From the NCBI GenBank assembly GCA_048360435.1, contig DBGCOP010000038.1, forward strand, positions 5,570 through 69,569: a stretch of 64,000 nt of DNA, given 5' to 3'. Origin of the DNA: Limenecus sp048360435. Lineage in GTDB: Bacteria; Cyanobacteriota; Vampirovibrionia; Gastranaerophilales; Gastranaerophilaceae. A model generated the notes under the pieces. The model was not told the origin of the DNA. It did not search any database and saw nothing but the letters and a program-made list of their open reading frames with translations. Below, one piece after another: positions 7,997 to 16,895 of this stretch; within the stretch, counting starts at the first letter, position 1; every line of letters begins with the position of its first letter. The translations under genes were made by a program, and so were the position numbers.

Positions 7997-9322
7997 ATGA
8001 ATAAAAAGCAAAGTAATCCTAATTACAAAGCACTGGTCGGCGCTGCTAGACTCTTGGTTTTTCTGAAACTGAAGAACCGCAGATTGAAAACTTCTTTGGA
8101 AAAGAAAGAAGAACTGCTGAAACAAAAAGATGAGGAATTAAAAGTTTATATAAACAAATTCCTTGAAAATGAACAAAGATGGGCCGCAGTAAATTATATA
8201 AACAAGAATATAAATTCCACTCTAACAATAGATTCGATTTATGAATTCATTAACAAGGAGCTGGGAAATCTTCTTGATGTTGATATGTGCGTTTTGAGCA
8301 CCTTTGATGATGTATGTTGTCAGTATGTTTTGAATTGTGATGAAAACAATGACAACATCAGGTATTTAAGAACTTTTTTATCCGAGAATTTTTGTTTGGA
8401 AAACAATGCAGACATGGATAAAAACACGGTCACAAAGATTTTGAACAACAATCTTGCTGACGGTTACAAAGCTGTTCCGTTAATGAATAAGTTAAAAATC
8501 TGTGGAATGTTGTTTATTTACAAAAAAGATAAACCTATTACACTTGAGCACATGAAAGTTCTGGATATGGCTGCGGACAGCATATCAATGGCTCTTGTTA
8601 ACTCATATCTTTTTTCAAAGATGAAAATGAGCAATGACAGAAAACTTGAATTTTTAGCACATCTTGCACATGAATTTAAAACACCGTTAAACGCAATAAT
8701 CGGTTTTGCTTCGCTTATGCATACATCGGATTTGAGTCGTGAAAAACACAACAAATTTTGCGGCAACATTCTGGGTGCTGGCAAGCATCTTTTGCAAGTT
8801 GTTGAATATACCATGGAAATGGCGAGAGCTGAAACAGACAAACTCAAGTTATATTATGAAAAATTTGATCCAAACAAAGTCATCCGTGAGGTTTTGGATA
8901 TATTGGACGAGAAAAGAATTTCAAAAAACATAAAGCTTTTGATAAATCTTTGTGACATTGAAATCATTGCTGATAAAAGAAGATTTAAACAGCTTATATT
9001 CAATCTTGTGGGAAACGCATACAAATATACTCATGAAGAAGGTGAAGTCGAGATAAAAACACGCAAAAAAGACAACAATTTTTATTTCGAAGTTCGTGAT
9101 ACAGGTGATGGAATAGCTGCTGATGACCAGTATAAAATATTTGAATTCTTTTCTCATTTAAATAAAAACAAATTTGAAAATGATGACGGCTCCGGAGTTG
9201 GCTTGTCTTTATGCAAGAAAATTATAAATCTGCACAAAGGTGAAATAAATTTCAAATCTAAGCTGCATCACGGAACAACATTCTGGTTTACTTTGCCTGT
9301 TGAGGTATATGATTCTCTTTAA
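7997..9322 (+). CDS. Soluble GAF-domain sensor histidine kinase
   Basis: 441 residues and no membrane helix, so it should be cytosolic. Order: a charged coiled coil (about 25-60), a GAF-like sensory domain (about 75-205), a HisKA dimerisation domain with phospho-acceptor His225 in LAHEFKTPLN, and an HATPase domain with the N-box around NLVGNAYKYT, the G1 box DTGDGIA and the G2 box GSGVGLSLCKK. All residues needed for autophosphorylation appear present. No response regulator is adjacent; the nearest genes are gmk and rpmI. The signal sensed is unknown. A weak terminator-like hairpin follows. Confidence 0.88.
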   Translation: MNKKQSNPNYKALVGAARLLVFLKLKNRRLKTSLEKKEELLKQKDEELKVYINKFLENEQRWAAVNYINKNINSTLTIDSIYEFINKELGNLLDVDMCVLSTFDDVCCQYVLNCDENNDNIRYLRTFLSENFCLENNADMDKNTVTKILNNNLADGYKAVPLMNKLKICGMLFIYKKDKPITLEHMKVLDMAADSISMALVNSYLFSKMKMSNDRKLEFLAHLAHEFKTPLNAIIGFASLMHTSDLSREKHNKFCGNILGAGKHLLQVVEYTMEMARAETDKLKLYYEKFDPNKVIREVLDILDEKRISKNIKLLINLCDIEIIADKRRFKQLIFNLVGNAYKYTHEEGEVEIKTRKKDNNFYFEVRDTGDGIAADDQYKIFEFFSHLNKNKFENDDGSGVGLSLCKKIINLHKGEINFKSKLHHGTTFWFTLPVEVYDSL

Positions 9323-9337
9323 TTATTAAAGAAACTT

Positions 9338-9368
9338 TATGAAACCTTGCATGGTTTTCTTTTTGTTT
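9338..9368 (+). terminator. Probable terminator between the kinase gene and rpmI
   Basis: GAAACC (9341-9346), loop TTGCAT, then GGTTTT followed by CTTTTTGTTTT. The stem is short (5-6 bp), so strength is uncertain. Confidence 0.5.
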
Positions 9369-9452
9369 TAAAATTGATATACGATAGATATTTTGTGGAC
9401 GGCATGTCACAAATATCAGAAACTTAACCAAAACAAAAAAGGAGAAGAAACT

Positions 9453-9662
9453 ATGCCAAAGATGAAAACACACCGCGCAGCAGCAAAACGCTACAAAGTG
9501 ACTGCTTCCGGTAAAATCTTGAGACGTTCGGCAGGTACAAAACACTTGCTTGCACACAAAGCTGTCAGCAGAAAAAGAAGACTTTCCGGTATGACAGAAG
9601 TGTCTGAAACACATTTGGATTTGATTTCCAAAGAGTTACCGTACAAAAAGTATTCAAGATAG
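9453..9662 (+). CDS. rpmI: Ribosomal protein bL35
   Basis: 69 residues beginning MPKMKTHRAAAKR, the bL35 signature, highly basic with a C-terminal tail ending KKYSR. The start at 9453 is preceded by GGAG at 9441-9444; an in-frame upstream extension to 9393 is not supported. It is a structural component of the 50S subunit. It is followed 14 nt later by rplT. In many bacteria infC lies directly upstream; here infC is about 40 kb away. Confidence 0.96.
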   Translation: MPKMKTHRAAAKRYKVTASGKILRRSAGTKHLLAHKAVSRKRRLSGMTEVSETHLDLISKELPYKKYSR

Positions 9663-9676
9663 GAAGAGGTTAAACA

Positions 9677-10027
9677 ATGAGAGTAAAACGCGGAAACGTC
9701 TTAAGAAAAAGACATAAAAAAATATTAAAATTAGCTAAAGGCTTTATTGGTGCAAGAAGCAGAATTTTCAAGGTTGCTAATACTGCTGTAATGAAAAAAT
9801 TAAAATATCAATACAGAGACAGACGCAACAAAAAGAGAACTATGCGCCGTTTATGGATTGTAAGAATCAATGCTGCTGTCAGACAGCACGGTTTGAGCTA
9901 TTCTAAATTCATGAATGCATTGAAAAAAGCTGATATTCAAGTAAACAGAAAAATGCTTGCTGAAATGGCTGTTAACGAACCTGAAGCATTTTCGGTAGTA
10001 GTCGAAACTGCTAAGGCTAAAGCATAA
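9677..10027 (+). CDS. rplT: Ribosomal protein bL20
   Basis: 116 residues. The N-terminus (MRVKRGNVLRKRHKK, then AKGFIGARS) is the typical basic extension of bL20, which binds 23S rRNA early in 50S assembly and often autoregulates its own operon. It is co-transcribed with rpmI (14-nt gap) and closed by a strong terminator at 10051. I found no obvious L20-binding leader in the 130 nt before rpmI, but did not exclude one. Confidence 0.97.
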   Translation: MRVKRGNVLRKRHKKILKLAKGFIGARSRIFKVANTAVMKKLKYQYRDRRNKKRTMRRLWIVRINAAVRQHGLSYSKFMNALKKADIQVNRKMLAEMAVNEPEAFSVVVETAKAKA

Positions 10028-10050
10028 AAAATTAGTAAAAAAATTTAACA

Positions 10051-10090
10051 AAATACTCTGAAGGTTTATGACTTTCAGAGTATTTTTATT
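10051..10090 (+). terminator. Intrinsic terminator of the rpmI-rplT operon
   Basis: AAATACTCTGAAGG (10051-10064) pairs with CTTTCAGAGTATTT (10072-10085) with one mismatch, 7-nt loop, followed by TTATT. The next gene starts 14 nt later, so its promoter overlaps this hairpin. Confidence 0.85.
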
Positions 10091-10091
10091 A

Positions 10092-10097
10092 TATGAT
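10092..10097 (+). promoter_or_regulatory. -10-like TATGAT 6 nt before the 10104 ATG (leaderless candidate)
   Basis: TATGAT ends 6 nt before the ATG, no SD intervenes, and the terminator of the preceding operon ends just upstream. The gene therefore needs its own promoter in this very short space. Confidence 0.4.
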
Positions 10098-10103
10098 TAA
10101 ATC

Positions 10104-10637
10104 ATGAAAAAATTATTGCTTATCGTCTTATCTTTGTTTTTAACAATGCCTGTTTCGGCACTTGTGCTTCAAGGTAATGCACAATTCAACGCTGAAGCGG
10201 CAAGAGAAGAAACCTTTAACAATATAAATTATGCACTCGGACCGAACGAATTCAGGGATTATTGGACGGACCCGAATCATGATGCAAATTACAGTGCACT
10301 TTCAAAAGGTGCAACAAAAGTGGCTAACAGGCAGCTCTCGCTCTTTTCTGACGGAACATACGGTGTGAGATATTTGAATGATCCTTATCATAATTATTAT
10401 TATCAGCAAGACGGATCCCTCTTTAAGGTTGATGTTTTAAACAAGCCTTATTATGTGTATCCTCACCGCTCTGTTGCATATAACAAATACGGAACTTTCA
10501 AAAATGCAACTTTTGTTGTTTCAAAAAACGAACAATATCTCTATGATTCTGAAAAAAGACTCATGGGACACTGGGTTGATGATGCTTGTTATGACGGCAA
10601 AGGTAATGTTTTGATGCTTAGAAAAACAGCAGACTGA
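10104..10637 (+). CDS. Small secreted protein of unknown function
   Basis: 177 residues. A classical signal peptide is visible: MKK, a Leu-rich core, then PVSAL with likely cleavage around residue 20. The mature part is Tyr- and Asn-rich (for example NYYYQQDG near 107) with short beta-like segments and repeats of the form YNKYGTF/YDSEKRL, reminiscent of YD- or toxin-type beta repeats but too few to assign. No catalytic motif is seen. It is followed after 4 nt by birA and is probably co-transcribed with it; the link is probably positional only. Confidence 0.75.
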   Translation: MKKLLLIVLSLFLTMPVSALVLQGNAQFNAEAAREETFNNINYALGPNEFRDYWTDPNHDANYSALSKGATKVANRQLSLFSDGTYGVRYLNDPYHNYYYQQDGSLFKVDVLNKPYYVYPHRSVAYNKYGTFKNATFVVSKNEQYLYDSEKRLMGHWVDDACYDGKGNVLMLRKTAD

Positions 10638-10641
10638 TTTT

Positions 10642-11364
10642 ATGAAACTTGTAAAGCTTAAGACTGTTGATTCTACAAATAATTGGGCTCTTAAACATTT
10701 TGAGGAGCTTGAAGATTTGACGGTTGTTTATGCTGATTCTCAAACCTCCGGCAAGGGTCGTTTTGACAGAAAATGGGTATCGTCGGATTGCGAAAACATT
10801 TATGCTTCTTTTGTTTTAAAGCCTCAGAATTTTACTCACATTGCTAATTTCACACAGTATATGAGTCTTGTTGTTGTTAATGTGTTGAAATTTTTTAATG
10901 TATCTGCAAAAATCAAGTGGCCTAATGATGTGCTTGTTGAGAACAACAAGATTTGCGGAATCTTGTGTGAAACTTATAGAAAGAAGAATGAAACAAAGGG
11001 AGTTGTTTTGGGTGTGGGCATTAATTTGAATATGCCCAAAAAGACTCTTGAAGAATTGGGCAGACCTGCTGTTTCGTTGAATCTTGTTTTGAATCGTCAC
11101 ATTGACAGAGATGATTTTTTGAACAGGCTGACTCAAGAGTTTTTAAAAAATTATGCTTCTGTTGTTGAAAACGGATTTTTGCATATAAAACAAGGCTATC
11201 TTCACAATGTTGAATTTTTAAATAAAAAGGTCTTTATACAGCAAAGAGACGGAGCTGAAAAGCTGGAATATACTGTCTTAAACGTTACAGATGACGGCAG
11301 TCTTGTTGTTTGTAACGACAAAGATGAAGTTTCAACCATATATTCTGGTGACTTAATTTTATAA
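10642..11364 (+). CDS. birA: Biotin--[acetyl-CoA carboxylase] ligase (no HTH domain)
   Basis: 240 residues. It attaches biotin to the carrier protein of acetyl-CoA carboxylase through biotinyl-AMP. The catalytic domain is recognisable: SGKGRFDRKW around residues 36-45 (GRGRxGR-type loop with Lys in place of the first Arg), KWPNDV at 92-97, KICGIL just after, and GVGINLN around 121-127. The protein begins directly with the catalytic domain, so it is a group I ligase without the DNA-binding domain that makes E. coli BirA a repressor. It overlaps neither neighbour; gaps are 4 and 41 nt. Confidence 0.9.
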   Translation: MKLVKLKTVDSTNNWALKHFEELEDLTVVYADSQTSGKGRFDRKWVSSDCENIYASFVLKPQNFTHIANFTQYMSLVVVNVLKFFNVSAKIKWPNDVLVENNKICGILCETYRKKNETKGVVLGVGINLNMPKKTLEELGRPAVSLNLVLNRHIDRDDFLNRLTQEFLKNYASVVENGFLHIKQGYLHNVEFLNKKVFIQQRDGAEKLEYTVLNVTDDGSLVVCNDKDEVSTIYSGDLIL

Positions 11365-11405
11365 TTAATGTAAAATGGTTTAGTTATTAAAATTAAGGAT
11401 TCGTT

Positions 11406-11696
11406 ATGCAGGACAACAGATCTGAAAATAAAATTATCATTACTATTTCAGGTGTAGACAGAATAGGTATAGTATCAAAGGTTACTACTGTTCTTGCTGA
11501 ATATAAAGTGAATATTGAAGACATAAAACAATCTATTATGCAGGATTATTTTGTAATGTTTCTGTTCGGGGATATTTCAAGCTCGGATAAATCATTCAAA
11601 GAAATCAAAGAAGCTGTCTCAAAAACAGGCGAGGAGCTTGGTATGGAGATATGGGTTCAAAAGAAACAAATCTTTGACAAAATGCATAATATTTAA
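11406..11696 (+). CDS. ACT-domain protein (UPF0237 type)
   Basis: 96 residues forming a single ACT domain (IITISGVDRIGIVSKVTTVL near residues 11-30). ACT domains bind small ligands, commonly amino acids. Proteins of this family are encoded next to UPF0210/DUF711 proteins in many bacteria, exactly as here (21-nt gap), so the two probably act together. The SD AAGGA lies upstream of the ATG. The ligand is unknown. Confidence 0.88.
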   Translation: MQDNRSENKIIITISGVDRIGIVSKVTTVLAEYKVNIEDIKQSIMQDYFVMFLFGDISSSDKSFKEIKEAVSKTGEELGMEIWVQKKQIFDKMHNI

Positions 11697-11717
11697 TTTG
11701 TAAATAAAGGAAAAAAT

Positions 11718-13085
11718 ATGACTTCTATTAACGCTGATTCTATTTTAGAGACAATAGATATGATACGTGTTCATCACCTTGATATAAGGACAGTTACTCT
11801 GTCTTTGAGTCTTCGTGACTGTTGTGACACCGATGTAAAAGTTGTCGGCGAGAAGGTTTACAACAAAATCGTAAAATATGCAAAAAACTTGTGTGCTTTT
11901 GCTAATGAGATTGAAGAGGGATATTCAATTCCCATTATAAACAAGAGAATTGCTGTTACACCGATTTCTATTGTGGGTGAGTCCTGTAAAGAATATGACT
12001 ATGTTCATCTGGCTAAAATTCTTGACCGTGCGGCACAGGAGGTTGGTGTTAATTTCATAGGCGGCTTTGGTGCACTTGTTGAAAAGGGCTGTACAAGAGG
12101 CGATTGCGCTCTAATTGAAAGTATTCCCGAGGCTCTCGCTCAGACTGAGAGAATTTGTTCTTCTGTTAATGTTGCGAGTTCAAAAGCAGGAATAAATATG
12201 GACGCTGTTTTGAAAATGGGTGAAACAATCAAAAAAGCAGCGGAGCTTACTGCTGACAGAGATGGAATCGGTGCAGCGAAGCTTGTATGTTTTTGTAATG
12301 TTCCGTCTGACAATCCATTTATGGCAGGTGCATTCCATGGTTACGGTGAGCCGGAGTGTGCTTTGAATGTTGGTGTTTCCGGTCCGGGTGTGGTAAGAGC
12401 TGCTATTGAGTCTTTGCCGGACGGGACAAGTTTTGGAGAAATGGCAAACAAAATTAAACAAATAGCATACAAAATTACTTCCACAGGCGAACTTGTCGGA
12501 CGTGAAATGGCTGATAAAATGGGTATTCCTTTTGGTATAATTGATTTGTCGCTTGCTCCAACACCTGAGGTTGGCGACAGTGTTGCCGGGATTTTTCAGG
12601 CAATGGGACTTGAACATGCAGGAGCACATGGTACGACTGCTGCACTGGCTATGCTCAATGATGCTGTTAAAAAAGGCGGTATAATGGCAAGTTCTCATGT
12701 GGGCGGGCTGTCAGGTGCTTTCATCCCTGTTTCTGAAGATGCAGGCATGATTGAAGCAGCAACAAAGGGCTGCCTCACTTTTGACAAGCTTGAGGCAATG
12801 ACTTCAGTTTGTTCTGTGGGGCTTGATATGATAGCTGTTAGCGGAGATACTCCTGCTGATACAATTTCCGGAATTATTGCCGATGAAATGGCTATCGGTA
12901 TGATTAACAAGAAAACTACGGCTGTGAGATTAATCCCTGCACCGAATAAAAAAGAAGGCGACAAGGTTGTCTTTGGCGGATTGCTCGGCGAGGCACCGAT
13001 TATGAGTGTAAACAAGCTCTCTTCAACAAATTTTGTCAGAAGAGGCGGAAGAATACCTGCGCCAATTCACAGTTTGAATAATTAA
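11718..13085 (+). CDS. UPF0210 (PFL-like, DUF711) family protein
   Basis: 455 residues, full family length. Recognisable features are the Asn-Ala-Asp start, the conserved HHLDIRTVTLSLSLRDC at about residues 14-30, and a Gly-rich C-terminal half (GVSGPGVV; AGAHGTTAALAMLNDAVKKGG). The family resembles pyruvate-formate-lyase folds structurally but its reaction is not established. Pairing with the ACT protein suggests ligand-controlled metabolism, which is inference. It ends 6 nt before the convergent stop of the next gene. Confidence 0.9.
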   Translation: MTSINADSILETIDMIRVHHLDIRTVTLSLSLRDCCDTDVKVVGEKVYNKIVKYAKNLCAFANEIEEGYSIPIINKRIAVTPISIVGESCKEYDYVHLAKILDRAAQEVGVNFIGGFGALVEKGCTRGDCALIESIPEALAQTERICSSVNVASSKAGINMDAVLKMGETIKKAAELTADRDGIGAAKLVCFCNVPSDNPFMAGAFHGYGEPECALNVGVSGPGVVRAAIESLPDGTSFGEMANKIKQIAYKITSTGELVGREMADKMGIPFGIIDLSLAPTPEVGDSVAGIFQAMGLEHAGAHGTTAALAMLNDAVKKGGIMASSHVGGLSGAFIPVSEDAGMIEAATKGCLTFDKLEAMTSVCSVGLDMIAVSGDTPADTISGIIADEMAIGMINKKTTAVRLIPAPNKKEGDKVVFGGLLGEAPIMSVNKLSSTNFVRRGGRIPAPIHSLNN

Positions 13086-13091
13086 TGAAAA

Positions 13092-13613
13092 TTAGTATTC
13101 ACTGATTTTTCCAACTACATTATAAACATATGCAACTGCCGCGCCGAGGGCTATTCCCGGTAAAATAAACGGTGCAAAAGGTCTTTCTTGTTTTACAAGA
13201 TGCTTTATGTTGGCTTCTGACAGGTGTTTTTCTGCTTTCATTTTTGTTAAAAATTCACCCATTTGTTTTTTTACTTCTGCCTGAACATTTTGCGGTGCGT
13301 TTTTGATTTTTTCTTTGGCAAGTTTTGCTTCTTTGACTGTTTTTGCTTCAACTCTTTTTATAAAAAGTTTAAGAGCTTCGTTATTTTTATTTTTTGAAAA
13401 AAGTTTTTTTGTTGTACTGATAAAGGCATTTTTCGCTGTTTCAAGTTTGTCGGTTCTGATTTTGTCAGTTTGTTGAAAGAGAACCGAGTCAATTTCTTCT
13501 TTGTAAACAGGCAAAACCTGTCTCAATGCTAGTCCGGCAGCTCCTCCAACGACAGCTGTTGCCGGTATGCTTATGTTTTTAGATTCTGTTTTATTAATTA
13601 CAGAAATTACCAT
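13092..13613 (-). CDS. Hypothetical protein with terminal hydrophobic segments
   Basis: 173 residues. A hydrophobic segment near residues 18-34 (AVVGGAAGLALRQVLP) and another at 150-166 (PGIALGAAVAYVYNVVG) flank a long Lys/Glu/Ala-rich helical middle. It looks like a membrane-tethered helical protein. I do not recognise a family; the architecture, two hydrophobic ends around a charged helix, recurs on a larger scale in the proteins at 33914 and 36860. Function unknown. Confidence 0.65.
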   Translation of the reverse strand: MVISVINKTESKNISIPATAVVGGAAGLALRQVLPVYKEEIDSVLFQQTDKIRTDKLETAKNAFISTTKKLFSKNKNNEALKLFIKRVEAKTVKEAKLAKEKIKNAPQNVQAEVKKQMGEFLTKMKAEKHLSEANIKHLVKQERPFAPFILPGIALGAAVAYVYNVVGKISEY

Positions 13614-13770
13614 TTATAACTACCTTTATCTTTTTGAAAAGATTTCAAATTTTGTTAAAAAAATAAAGTCTAAACCTATACCCCACCAGGCTTTTGGACT
13701 TATACGCCCGAGGTTTCAACATAAATTTTTAATATTGTATCACTGCAAATTTAAAGTGTCAACACTATAC

Positions 13771-15258
13771 TTAGTTAATTTGAGAAGTGTTTACCGATTT
13801 TAACAAATATGTTTCAATAGCTTTTTCTATTGAATTTGCAGCTTTTTGTCTGAAACTTTCATCAAGAAGAAGGCTGTATTCTGTGGGGTGAATCATATAA
13901 GCTACTTCAATCAATACAGAAAGAGGCATGGTCGGTCTTGTCAAAACCAGGCTGTAATAGCAAGTTCCGTCGTCTTTTGTTTTTAAATCATTTATCATTG
14001 TTTCTTTGATGGTTTTTGCCAGCTCGATTGATTCTTTGTTGTAATAAAAGACTGAGGTTCCGTGTTTTTTATAGGGGTCTGCACCGTCAGCCAGTGCATT
14101 AGCATGAATGCTGAGCATAATCAGTGCATCAGATTGCTTGGCAATTTGAGGTCTTTTATACAGTTCCACAGAACTATCGTCTGTTCTGGTCATAACAACC
14201 TGTGCCCCTTTGTCTTCAAGTGCTTTTTTGAGTTTGAGCGAGACATCAAGATTTATTTCTTTTTCTTTGACACCCGTCGGTCCGATTGCACCATAGTCAT
14301 CTCCGCCATGACCAGGGTCAATTGCAATTGTTATTCCTTTCAAAGGATTTTTGAAATCAATAACAGGTGCTTTTCTGATTTTTAAAACAAGAGTATTTCC
14401 TTCATAATAAGCATCATAGCCCCAGAGTTTGTTGTTCATTTCAATGAAATATGTAGAAACAGCATCTGTGCAGACAGTATTAACAGCAAGGGTTTTTATA
14501 TTGTTAGAGGTTTTGAACGTTTTTAAGTCACCTGCGTTTTCTTTTACATTGAACAGTTCAAGCATAAGCCCGTTGTCTGTTTCTGTTACTCTATAAGGAA
14601 CTTTGAAAGACAAATCTGTTTTTATGTATTCATAAAGCCTGTCTTCGCTTATTGATACATCAGTTGCGCTGGCAAGCATTTGTCCGTTTATTGTTGAATA
14701 ATTTACTATATTTTCTGCTTTTACCCAGGCGAAAAGATTTGGGCTTAGTGCAACTCTGTAATAGTCTCCTTTTTTACCATTTAAAAGGAGCATAACATCA
14801 CTGTTAAGATGTGTAAGCCTTTTTGCATTTTCATCGGGCTGTGCTCTTAAAGGTACATTATTTTTGATTGTTGCTGAATAGATATATTGATTTTGCGCAA
14901 AATCTTCCGTCTCAGGTTCAGGCACCATAAGATTGTATTTGGGGACTTTTTTTATGATGTAAGTCAAAATGTCGTGTTCAGTGTCATTTTGTGAATCTAT
15001 TTTTATGCGATTAAACCCGTCATTCAGGGGAACAACTTCTACAAAAGAGCCGTTTTCATAAACTTTGACCTCTTTGTCATTGATAGTCAGTTTTGAGCCC
15101 GGTGTTGTGCTGCCTATAAAAAATGTCGATTGAGCACTGATTTCAGTGTTCGGTGTTTTCGGATACACAATTTGCAAAGCTTCTGATGAAAGAGCATTTA
15201 GACTCAGGGTTGCGGCAGCCGCAAATAAAAAACATGTATTTTTCAAAATTTTTTTCAT
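13771..15258 (-). CDS. N-acetylmuramoyl-L-alanine amidase (Amidase_3) with SH3-like domain
   Basis: 495 residues from the ATG at 15258; an in-frame ATG at 15282 is possible but the signal peptide (MKKILKNTC, hydrophobic core, LSSEA) starts at 15258. The protein then has an N-terminal beta-rich region, an SH3-like segment around 120-190, and a C-terminal Zn-dependent amidase with IAIDPGHGGDDYG (His and metal ligands), RTDD, and LSIHANA, plus a final Glu in LIEVAYM. It cleaves the amide between MurNAc and the stem peptide in the periplasm, in septal or envelope remodelling. It follows lysS by about 50 nt on the same strand. Confidence 0.9.
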   Translation of the reverse strand: MKKILKNTCFLFAAAATLSLNALSSEALQIVYPKTPNTEISAQSTFFIGSTTPGSKLTINDKEVKVYENGSFVEVVPLNDGFNRIKIDSQNDTEHDILTYIIKKVPKYNLMVPEPETEDFAQNQYIYSATIKNNVPLRAQPDENAKRLTHLNSDVMLLLNGKKGDYYRVALSPNLFAWVKAENIVNYSTINGQMLASATDVSISEDRLYEYIKTDLSFKVPYRVTETDNGLMLELFNVKENAGDLKTFKTSNNIKTLAVNTVCTDAVSTYFIEMNNKLWGYDAYYEGNTLVLKIRKAPVIDFKNPLKGITIAIDPGHGGDDYGAIGPTGVKEKEINLDVSLKLKKALEDKGAQVVMTRTDDSSVELYKRPQIAKQSDALIMLSIHANALADGADPYKKHGTSVFYYNKESIELAKTIKETMINDLKTKDDGTCYYSLVLTRPTMPLSVLIEVAYMIHPTEYSLLLDESFRQKAANSIEKAIETYLLKSVNTSQIN

Positions 15259-15310
15259 AACAAAATTATTTCTCAAATACATGTTTTTTGCAATTTTATA
15301 AATATTTTTA

Positions 15311-16801
15311 TTATTTATTATCCAATGGTCTCATTGTTGGGAAGGCGATAACGTCTCTTATTGTTTGAGAATCGGTTAAAAGCATAACAAGTCTGTCAAT
15401 TCCCATACCCATACCGCCTGTCGGAGGCATGCCGTATTCCAAAGACGTGATAAAGTCTTCATCAAGTTCCATAGCTTCTTCGTCACCGTTTGCTTTTGCA
15501 AGAGCCTGTGCTTCGAATCTGCTTCTTTGATCAATCGGGTCTGTGAGTTCAGAGAAGGCGTTTGCCAATTCCCAGCCGTTAATTCTTGTTTCGAAACGTT
15601 CTGTCAGCCTTGAGTTGTCTCTGTGAACTTTAGCCAGAGGTGAAATTTCTCTCGGGTAGTCAATTATGTGACAGGGTTGAATCAAAGACGGTTCGATTTT
15701 TTCTTCGAACACTGCTTCAACAACCTGTCCCCAGTTCATTTCGTCGTCTACTGAAACATGGAGTTTTTTGGCAGCTTCAACAGCTTGTTTTGCATCATAT
15801 ATCTCCATAAAGTCTACGCCCGTAGCTTCTTTGATTGAGCCGAGCATTGTTTTTCTGTCCCATGGAGGAGTCAAATCTATTTCGTTTTCACCGTATTTGA
15901 TTTTTAAAGTACCAAGAACTTCTTGAGCTACGTAAGCAACCATGTTCTCTGTCAAGGTCATCATATCATTGTAATCAGCATAAGCCTGATAAAGTTCAAT
16001 CATTGTGAATTCAGGGTTGTGGCGTGTATCGATGCCTTCGTTTCTGAAACATCTTCCGATTTCATAAACACGTTCGGAAACTCCGCCTACGATGAGTCTT
16101 TTCAGATATAATTCAAGCGCAATTCTTAATGTTAAGTCCATATCAAGCGCATTGTGATGTGTTGTGAACGGACGTGCATTAGCGCCTGATGCTGTTGTTT
16201 GAAGAATTGGAGTTTCTACTTCAAGATAGCCTTCTTTTGCAAGATATTCTCTGATTTTTTGGATAATCAGACTTCTTTTTCTGAAAGTATCTCTTACGTC
16301 TTCATTCATAATCATGTCAACGTATCTTTGTCTGTAACGTGTTTCAACGTCAGTTAATCCGTGGAATTTTTCAGGCAATGGAAGAAGTGCTTTTGAAAGC
16401 AGTTTGTAATCAGTCGCTTTGATAGAAAGCTCGCCTCTCGGGGTTCTTCTGATAGTGCCTTGAAATCCTACGATGTCTCCTATGTCAATGAGTTTCATTG
16501 CTTTGATTTTTTCGGGATCCATGTTTTCTTTATGAGAGAAAATTTGGATTTTTCCTGATGAATCCATAAGGTCAATGAACATACCTGTGTTTCTCATTGC
16601 CATAATTCTTCCTGCAACAAAGTATTCATCATTTGTTTCTTCGCCTGCGGCAAGGTCTTTATATTTTTCCTGAAGCATTTTTGCTGAGGCATTTTTGTCA
16701 TAAGAATAAGGGTAAGGATTTATACCTTTATCAGCAAGTTCAGTGAGTTTTTGAATTCTTGTATTTCTGATTGCATTAAGTGTCGGGTTGTTTTCTAACA
16801 T
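15311..16801 (-). CDS. lysS: Lysyl-tRNA synthetase, class II
   Basis: 496 residues. The N-terminal OB-fold anticodon-binding domain (about 60-150, VAGRIMAMRNTGMF) is followed by the class II catalytic core: motif 1 around FRKRSLIIQKIR, motif 2 with CFRNEGIDTRHNPEFT, and motif 3 GMGMGIDRLVML near the C-terminus. It charges tRNA-Lys in the cytosol. AAGGA is well placed before the ATG. The gene is divergent from rsgA across about 94 nt. Confidence 0.97.
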   Translation of the reverse strand: MLENNPTLNAIRNTRIQKLTELADKGINPYPYSYDKNASAKMLQEKYKDLAAGEETNDEYFVAGRIMAMRNTGMFIDLMDSSGKIQIFSHKENMDPEKIKAMKLIDIGDIVGFQGTIRRTPRGELSIKATDYKLLSKALLPLPEKFHGLTDVETRYRQRYVDMIMNEDVRDTFRKRSLIIQKIREYLAKEGYLEVETPILQTTASGANARPFTTHHNALDMDLTLRIALELYLKRLIVGGVSERVYEIGRCFRNEGIDTRHNPEFTMIELYQAYADYNDMMTLTENMVAYVAQEVLGTLKIKYGENEIDLTPPWDRKTMLGSIKEATGVDFMEIYDAKQAVEAAKKLHVSVDDEMNWGQVVEAVFEEKIEPSLIQPCHIIDYPREISPLAKVHRDNSRLTERFETRINGWELANAFSELTDPIDQRSRFEAQALAKANGDEEAMELDEDFITSLEYGMPPTGGMGMGIDRLVMLLTDSQTIRDVIAFPTMRPLDNK

Positions 16802-16882
16802 TCTTAATTCCTTTTTGTTTTGTTCTTTAATTTTTATTTTAACATCAAAAAAATTTTACATACATATTTGTGGCTCTTAAGT

Positions 16883-16888
16883 TATAAT
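16883..16888 (+). promoter_or_regulatory. -10 box 7 nt before the rsgA ATG (leaderless candidate)
   Basis: Consensus TATAAT ends 7 nt before the ATG at 16896 with no SD between. A -35 at 16-18 nt is not convincing. Confidence 0.45.
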
Positions 16889-16895
16889 TAGTAGA

